In this document: positions 55,795 through 64,000 of the stretch, one piece after another
Layout: each line of letters starts with the position of its first letter
How positions within the stretch are numbered: the first letter of the stretch is position 1
NCBI GenBank assembly: GCA_016801845.1
Contig: CM028925.1
Coordinates: forward strand, 4,152,501-4,216,500
DNA from: Polydactylus sextarius
Taxonomy: Eukaryota > Chordata > Actinopteri > Polynemidae
DNA length: 64,000 nt
Direction: 5' to 3'
Notes under the pieces: model-generated
Told to the model about the DNA's origin: nothing
The model's input: the letters and a program-made list of their open reading frames with translations, nothing else
Databases searched by the model: none
Translations under genes and position numbers: made by a program

Positions 55795-56220
55795 GATAGA
55801 ATGGAATAGAATATTTTTATTTGTCCCACAAGGGGAAATTTATCTGTTTGACAGCATAAACAAATCACGAAAAATAGATTAACAGGAAATAAAAAAATTT
55901 TACAGGTAGATGTAGCGTCGGCCGACAGCGAGTTATCGTAATGACTTGAGAGAACTCTTCTGGCTGTAGTATGACCAAACACTAACAGCAAATAGCTCTA
56001 CGTCCAGAGCAGCAGTGTTCAGTAACACTGATGCGCTGTGGGTTACTCCATCTCTCCTTACTAAACATCGCGATCCTCACATCCTTCCTCTTGCTGGTCT
56101 CATTAGCTCCACTTTCTGCTGACAGGTCTCAGTGAAGCACATCATGCTGCTCTGTAGGCTGGTCAGCACCGTGAGTTCTTCATCTTATGGGGAGAGATCA
56201 TATATTCCCCATAGTTACAG
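55795..56220 (-). mobile_element. LINE remnant, minus strand
   Basis: Starts with the reversed tail TATTTTTATTTGTCCCACAA GGGGAAATTTATCTG, of which 6360-6450 is another copy. It continues with CATCCTTCCTCTTGCTGG and GTCTCAGTGAAGCACATCAT, which look like the 3' part of a fish non-LTR element. Confidence 0.5.
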
Positions 56221-56274
56221 ATGGTATTGATGGTTTGTACCGCCTTTTCTTCTCAGGGCGCTTCACTCCTACTC

Positions 56275-56340
56275 TGTATCGCCTGTAATTCTGTAATTTC
56301 CCAGCTTAGGATCAATAAAGTACATCTGTCTATATCCTTC
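56275..56340 (+). repeat. LINE 3' tail
   Basis: GTAATTTCCCAGCTTAGGATCAATAAAGTACATCTGTCTATA is, in landmarks (TTTCCC..., GGATCAATAAAGTA), the + strand tail of fish non-LTR elements. Confidence 0.5.
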
Positions 56341-56759
56341 TCCTCCACCCTAACTCCACTGGGATCTGGGGTCTCTTGTTGGATCACATCCTCAAGCAGC
56401 ACAGTTTTATCAGCTGATCACTAGAGAAACAATAGGGCAATGGCTCACTGGTTGTCATAGTCAAAAACAAAAACAGGGGAAAAGATGGGGGAGAAGAAAA
56501 AAAAAAAAAAAAAGGAAAAACATGATAAAAAGAAAGAACAGCTCCAGTCAAAATGTTCAAAAGTTCAGGAAAAAAGTAAAAAAAAAAAAAGACACTGTTG
56601 ACAAACTGGCTGCCACTCACGCAGCGCCATGGCAACGACCATAGTGTCAGATTTGGACTAGATTGGACTGTGGATAAAATCACCCCGCACAGTTTGCCAG
56701 ACTATCATAGGTCTGATAAACATTGACACTCTGAGGACAAGTCACTAGACTTCTAGGTC

Positions 56760-56865
56760 TAAGTATCCAACGAAAATCCACACAGTAACAGGGAGAATAT
56801 GGAAACTACTTAAAGAAAAGCTCCAGCTCGTGTTTGAACAGTGCTAACCACTGCACCCCCATTTT
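56760..56865 (+). repeat. Fragment of the repeat at 20905-21085
   Basis: AAATCCACACAGTAACAGGG, AGAATATGGAAACT, AAGCTCCAGCTCGTGTTTGA and GTGCTAACCACTGCACC are the 3' landmarks of the same teleost repeat. Confidence 0.5.
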
Positions 56866-57266
56866 TGCCCTGATTTCAATCACGTAGCTAACTTTCTGAG
56901 TGAGGATTTCTAGAGCGTTTCTAATGGCCTTGAGTAAGAGACTCTCGTGCAATTGCGTGTCCCTCTCCGCAGTAGCATTTTCCAGCTCCTCATGTAGGGG
57001 TCTCCAGGCACTCCCAGACTTGATAAGATATATTATCTGTCAGCAGCGTCTCTACTCTGAACTCCCTCCAGACGTCCAAGCTCCTCAACCTATATCCCAG
57101 ATACCCTGCGGAAGAAACTCATATTGCCACCTTGTAGCCACAATCTCATTCACTACCTAAAGCTCATGACAGGTGAGGGTTGGAATGTGGATTGACTCTT
57201 ATATCTTTTCATCACGATAGCCTAATACCTGTCTTACTGCTTACACTGCACTGATCTGAACTTGCT

Positions 57267-57267
<1 letters not shown>

Positions 57268-57304
<37 letters not shown>
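57268..57304 (+). repeat. (TA)n microsatellite
   Basis: About 18 TA units. Confidence 0.95.
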
Positions 57305-57306
<2 letters not shown>

Positions 57307-57399
57307 ATCACTTCATAATTGAAGTGGAATGGAATATGCAGTGATTGTCATTGGTGATTAAGAATTGAAGTCTTCCCGTTATGAAAAAATGTGGAGGGA

Positions 57400-57930
57400 A
57401 ATTATATTTTAGCAAGCCGTGATTGATGAACAAGTTCTTTTCTGTAATATTTATCTTCCAAATATAGAAGGTTAAGGAAGGATGCAAACTTCTTTTAGGG
57501 AAAAGGTACATTAGTAGGAGACATAATTGATGGCCACACAATTATTGCAAGAGATTTTAATCAAGTTTTAGATGGGACTCTTGATAGGACTACTTTTTTT
57601 TAATACTCTTCTAAAAGACAGATTGGCAGTTAATTAAGCTGCTAATGAAGAAACTTGGATTGATGGATAATTGGAGGCTTTCCAACCAAAGAGACAGATG
57701 ATACACATACCACTCGCATAATCATAAATCTCACTCGAAGATAGATTATTTTTTGATCAGCAAGGATTTGGTACATATTTGGACCAACTGCGTGGCACTG
57801 ACAGATCACACTACTGGGCAATTAGGTCACTAATGGAGCCAGTTTTGGCAGCTTCTAAGGCTTATATAAGAGATAAAAATTACAGCTTGTTCCAGAAGGA
57901 AACTAGAAACCACATCTGCACCTGCAATGT
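57400..57930 (+). mobile_element. Decayed L1-type LINE endonuclease fragment
   Basis: Across frames the sequence reads IIARDFNQVLDGTLDRTT, then LMKKLGLMDNWRLSNQRDR, then a SHSKIDYFLISKDLV segment and TDH. These are the conserved steps of the L1/Tx1 apurinic endonuclease (GDFN..., RIDYFLIS, SDH). AASKAYIRDK follows, like the A-K-A-Y-I-RG segment after it. Stops and frameshifts show that it is dead. Confidence 0.7.
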
Positions 57931-58059
57931 TTGTCAGAATGTAAACCTTTCAATTCATATTCAGTGTTCAGCAGTCACTACCCCGTTAATGTAAAGTAAC
58001 TGGTGTTCAAGGGTTGGACCGTATCATTGTGGTTGATCAAAACGATCAACCATAACAAA

Positions 58060-58340
58060 ATGACCACCTGTGTAGTGCTGAGGCATTGAGGCATTGGACC
58101 CCACTAGACCAATCAAGATACTATGACACTCTGACACCAAGATTTGAGTAGCAGATCTTTTACATCCTGTAAGTTGTGATGTGAGGCCACCATGGATCAG
58201 GCTTGTTTGTTGGGTATGTCATGGATGCCAAGTCAACCAACACCTTGAATTCATTGAGTTCTTTTTTTTTTTTTGCAGTATAGCAGGAGCATTATGCTGC
58301 TGAAAGAGGCTACTGTCAATGGGGAAGAAATATCTTTGGT
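58060..58340 (-). mobile_element. Decayed Tc1/mariner-like transposon fragment
   Basis: ACATCCTGTAAGTTGTGATG, CCACCATGGATCAGGCTTGT, AAGTCAACCAACACCTTGAA and GCAGGAGCATTATGCTGCTG are landmarks, in order, of a fish Tc1-like transposase gene read on the minus strand. An internal deletion removed the usual 'GATTGAGATCTGG' part. Non-functional. Confidence 0.55.
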
Positions 58341-58619
58341 CTGACAACCCATAACCCTGTTGCTTTTTTATATGTTTTCCTATCTCAGGTTTCTGATCCA
58401 GATTAGTAGAATAGTTTAAGAATTTGCTGTTTTGAAGATGTTCTGTCCCTTTTGTCAAATCCTTACATTTACTATTTTTAATGATCCTGATAATGCAGAG
58501 TCCTGTTGATAGATATTTGTGGATTACAAAATGCTCTGTACTAGCGAGGTGAAAATTTTCTCCTGTGGTTTGATGGAACTCACCATAAGAGCTGTCCACC
58601 TGTGATCAATGAGATCCCC

Positions 58620-59602
58620 CAAGCTGCCGTTAATACAAATATGAACAGAACAGAAGTTTGTTATGTCGGCTTGACAGAATTATTCATATTTGCGAAGGGG
58701 ATGCTCAGTATGCGTCTGTAGCAACTCTGCTTGATGGTCTTAAACTCAAATTAAAAACTTTTCTAATCAAATTGATCTGGAACCATCAAGTGTTTCATAG
58801 CCTAAATCTAACCATATGTTGAATTCAGGATGGGCGTGTATCAGTTGCATTGATACTAGATGCTATGCAGCGTCTAAATACTATATAACATCTGTGACGT
58901 CAATCATAAACTTCAGCCCCAGGCAGCACAGGAAGTGATGTGTTGCAGGATTACCACTTAGGCTGCAAGGCCTGAGGTTAGATTGTGAAAATTGATTGCA
59001 GACATTGAACTCCATCAGCGTTGGCCAGTGAGCTGAGCCTTTAAATGAATGCTCCTAACCTTTGCACATCCTCCCCACCAGCCAAATGAAATCAACATGA
59101 GGAGCCGCTACAAAATAGGAGGCGGCAAGCAGCCATCTAATTAGTCTGATTCTTGCTGTCTCCTGCGATCTATGCAATCAACAAATACATGCACATACAA
59201 AACTGAACTGAATGCAAATGCATGCCATAAGCGCGATCAGACAAAACAAACCATTGTGATGATTGCCTCATATTTGAGTTAAAAGACGGCTATTTTTCAA
59301 TCTTGCTGGATCTTTTTTCTTGCAGTGAAGTTTCTCTGTAACTCAGAAATTTAAACAGTTTCTCTCTGCATGACTGAAAACTCCCGAGGGCTGGGAATTT
59401 TGATCAGGTCTGTTTTATTTATTTTCTGTTTCATTTTTTTTTTTTTCTCTTCAAAATTATTATCACTGCAGCAGTGATGTGCTGACTCACGTGCAACCCG
59501 CTGTCACATGCATGCTCTGTCCTAATTCTGCTGTCAGAGCGTGGTGAATGCAAGCTCTCCCAAACTGCTGCAGGCTGAGGATGCCTTTCACGGCTCTGAC
59601 CT

Positions 59603-59653
<51 letters not shown>

Positions 59654-60530
59654 TCTAGGTATTCCTCATGTTATTAGAGACCTAAATATGTTTACACTGT
59701 TTCATAATGGAGGCATAAAGTCTAAAGCATCCCATAACAATCCCCATAACATAAATAATACAATTTTAAGGTAAAGACATTCTTATTGTTAGGGTTAGGC
59801 AGGTAGTAGTTATAGTTAAGGTTGGAGAACTTCTCTAAGAGATGATTTTAAGTCAGTGTATGTGTGTGTGTGTGTGCACGCAGAAGAAATAAAAACCACA
59901 GCGTGGCCTCGGATATCACCCTGAAAATGAGAGCTTCTCATGAAATATACATCGGTATAAGTTAAACCACACTCCACAGTTTTAACTGGAACGCTGTCTC
60001 ATAATTCCTATCGGGTTTTATTGAGTGTGTTGATACGCCTGTGTGGGAAATCAAAGCTATCAGCCATCTGCTGTGGCTCAGACGCTGTTGCAAAGCAAAG
60101 AAAGTACAAATACATGCATCACATTTGTAGCCTTCGCTCTGGTTAGTATCGAGTGAGGAACAAATATTTACTGCTTACCTTTGTTGTTCGATATAAAAGA
60201 ATCTAAAACTCTTTTTCTTGTCTTTTGAGGTCTAAATAGAAAGCGAGGTCAGAAATCCAGCATGTGGCCGGACCTCTGATGGTTGATATACAAAGTTGAT
60301 TTGAGGATGTAATGATGTGAAATCCCAAAATACTAATACTAATTACTAATTAAATAAATACATATAGAATTTGGCCAACCAGCGGCAAAACTGTGAGTTG
60401 TTACTGGTTCCATTAGAGTTTCTTGGTAGAGGGATGAGAAAATTGGACATTTTTTCCAGTAATTTTGCCTCTGGAAGTAATGTTTGAATCATCTGGGGAA
60501 AAAAAATGTTAGTTATGGCGTTAAGATCTG
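58620..60530. other. Intergenic, possible conserved noncoding block
   Basis: No gene. Around 59090-59290 the sequence has the octamer ATGCAAAT (59212-59219), CTAATTAG and low repeat content, in the style of a conserved enhancer. That is impression only. Confidence 0.3.
59606..59651 (+). repeat. (TG)n microsatellite
   Basis: About 22 TG units. Confidence 0.97.
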
Positions 60531-60532
60531 TC

Positions 60533-60820
60533 CCGGATAGCAAAGATTCTGCCTGTTGTCTGGCAGACATTTGCCATTTTTGGATTCATTTTGGCAGAGA
60601 GGACATTATGGTTCACACATAGTTATAGTTTACCACACTACATAACAAGTAAAGGTAAGCAAGGTAAATACTTTTGGCTTGACTGTGGGGGTTTGGACTC
60701 TTTCTGGGGCAGTTATGTCTATGTTTTAGAGTTCCATGATTGGTTTTGGGTTGAGTTTTGATGTTTTTTCTTTTGCAACCCTATTTTCTGCAATATAGGC
60801 GCTGTACATCCTCTTGAAAT
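60533..60820 (+). repeat. Interspersed repeat, copy B
   Basis: Second copy of the repeat at 45165-45450, same orientation, with differences spread along its length. Its right flank differs from that of copy A. Confidence 0.7.
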
Positions 60821-60939
60821 GGCGACAAGACTGTTGTCGATTCTTGAAGATATTTCTCCTTCATGCAAGAGTCTTCGGCTCTTATGCAGAGATGGAAGTG
60901 GTGGGTTCCCAGAATTTCTCCAGCAGAGGCCTTAATGTT

Positions 60940-61040
60940 CCACCACTCTGCTTTAGAAGAACTGAAGAAGACTATTTGCATGAGAGGGTGAAACGTCTTC
61001 AAGCATCTGCAACCCAAATTGCTTTAGATTCAACACTTTT
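60940..61040 (+). repeat. Interspersed repeat fragment
   Basis: AGAACTGAAGAAGACTATTT...GAGAGGGTGAAACGTCTTCA is an abundant teleost repeat; 41560-41640 is an inverted copy. Confidence 0.6.
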
Positions 61041-61139
61041 GGATACTGCAATCTGTAAACGATCAAGAGTCTTCACAGACAACTTGGTGCATCCATTTCC
61101 ACTGTGGCCAAACAAGCTCATGTTGCTTTAATAGAGAAT

Positions 61140-64000
<2,861 letters not shown>

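Overview
The window reads as nuclear DNA of a ray-finned (teleost) fish. Genes have short exons with GT-AG introns, intergenic DNA is AT-rich with many simple repeats, and there are remnants of fish-type LINE, Tc1-like and foldback elements. Conceptual splicing gives five protein-coding genes, all on the + strand and all in the first two thirds. Family assignments rest on remembered family features; no database search was run.

Layout. 1-2.7 kb: no certain gene; a CpG-rich, CRE/YY1-like promoter candidate near 1.5 kb and some splice-like minus-strand segments. 2.9-6.9 kb: DONSON, a replication-initiation and fork-protection factor, 12 coding exons (about 602 aa), with an E2F-type site just upstream. 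7.7-15.9 kb: three small three-exon genes for secreted Ly6/uPAR (three-finger) proteins of about 90 aa. The first two are a recent tandem pair that lost the same disulfide (C7-C8); the third keeps all ten cysteines. The second copy lies between members of a TTAA-flanked palindromic element family. 16-22.8 kb: no gene seen. 22.9-42.9 kb: ANOS1 (anosmin-1), 14 coding exons: signal peptide, Cys box, WAP domain, four fibronectin III domains, basic tail. Exon 5 carries an apparent +2 frameshift in an otherwise intact gene. 43-64 kb: no gene supported; decayed LINE and Tc1-like fragments, long microsatellites, a perfect short hairpin, CTCF-like motifs and AT-rich blocks that may be regulatory.

The genes do not form a pathway. 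DONSON acts in the nucleus in S phase. The Ly6 proteins and anosmin-1 are secreted. CTCF-like motifs (16.06 kb +, 26.5 kb -, 29.5 kb -, 48.1 kb +, 53.5 kb -) could separate the Ly6 cluster from the ANOS1 regulatory domain; that is inference. The observations most worth checking are the shared disulfide loss in the Ly6 pair, the UTR insertion and foldback elements around its second copy, the ANOS1 frameshift, and the UG-repeat splice acceptor of ANOS1 exon 8.
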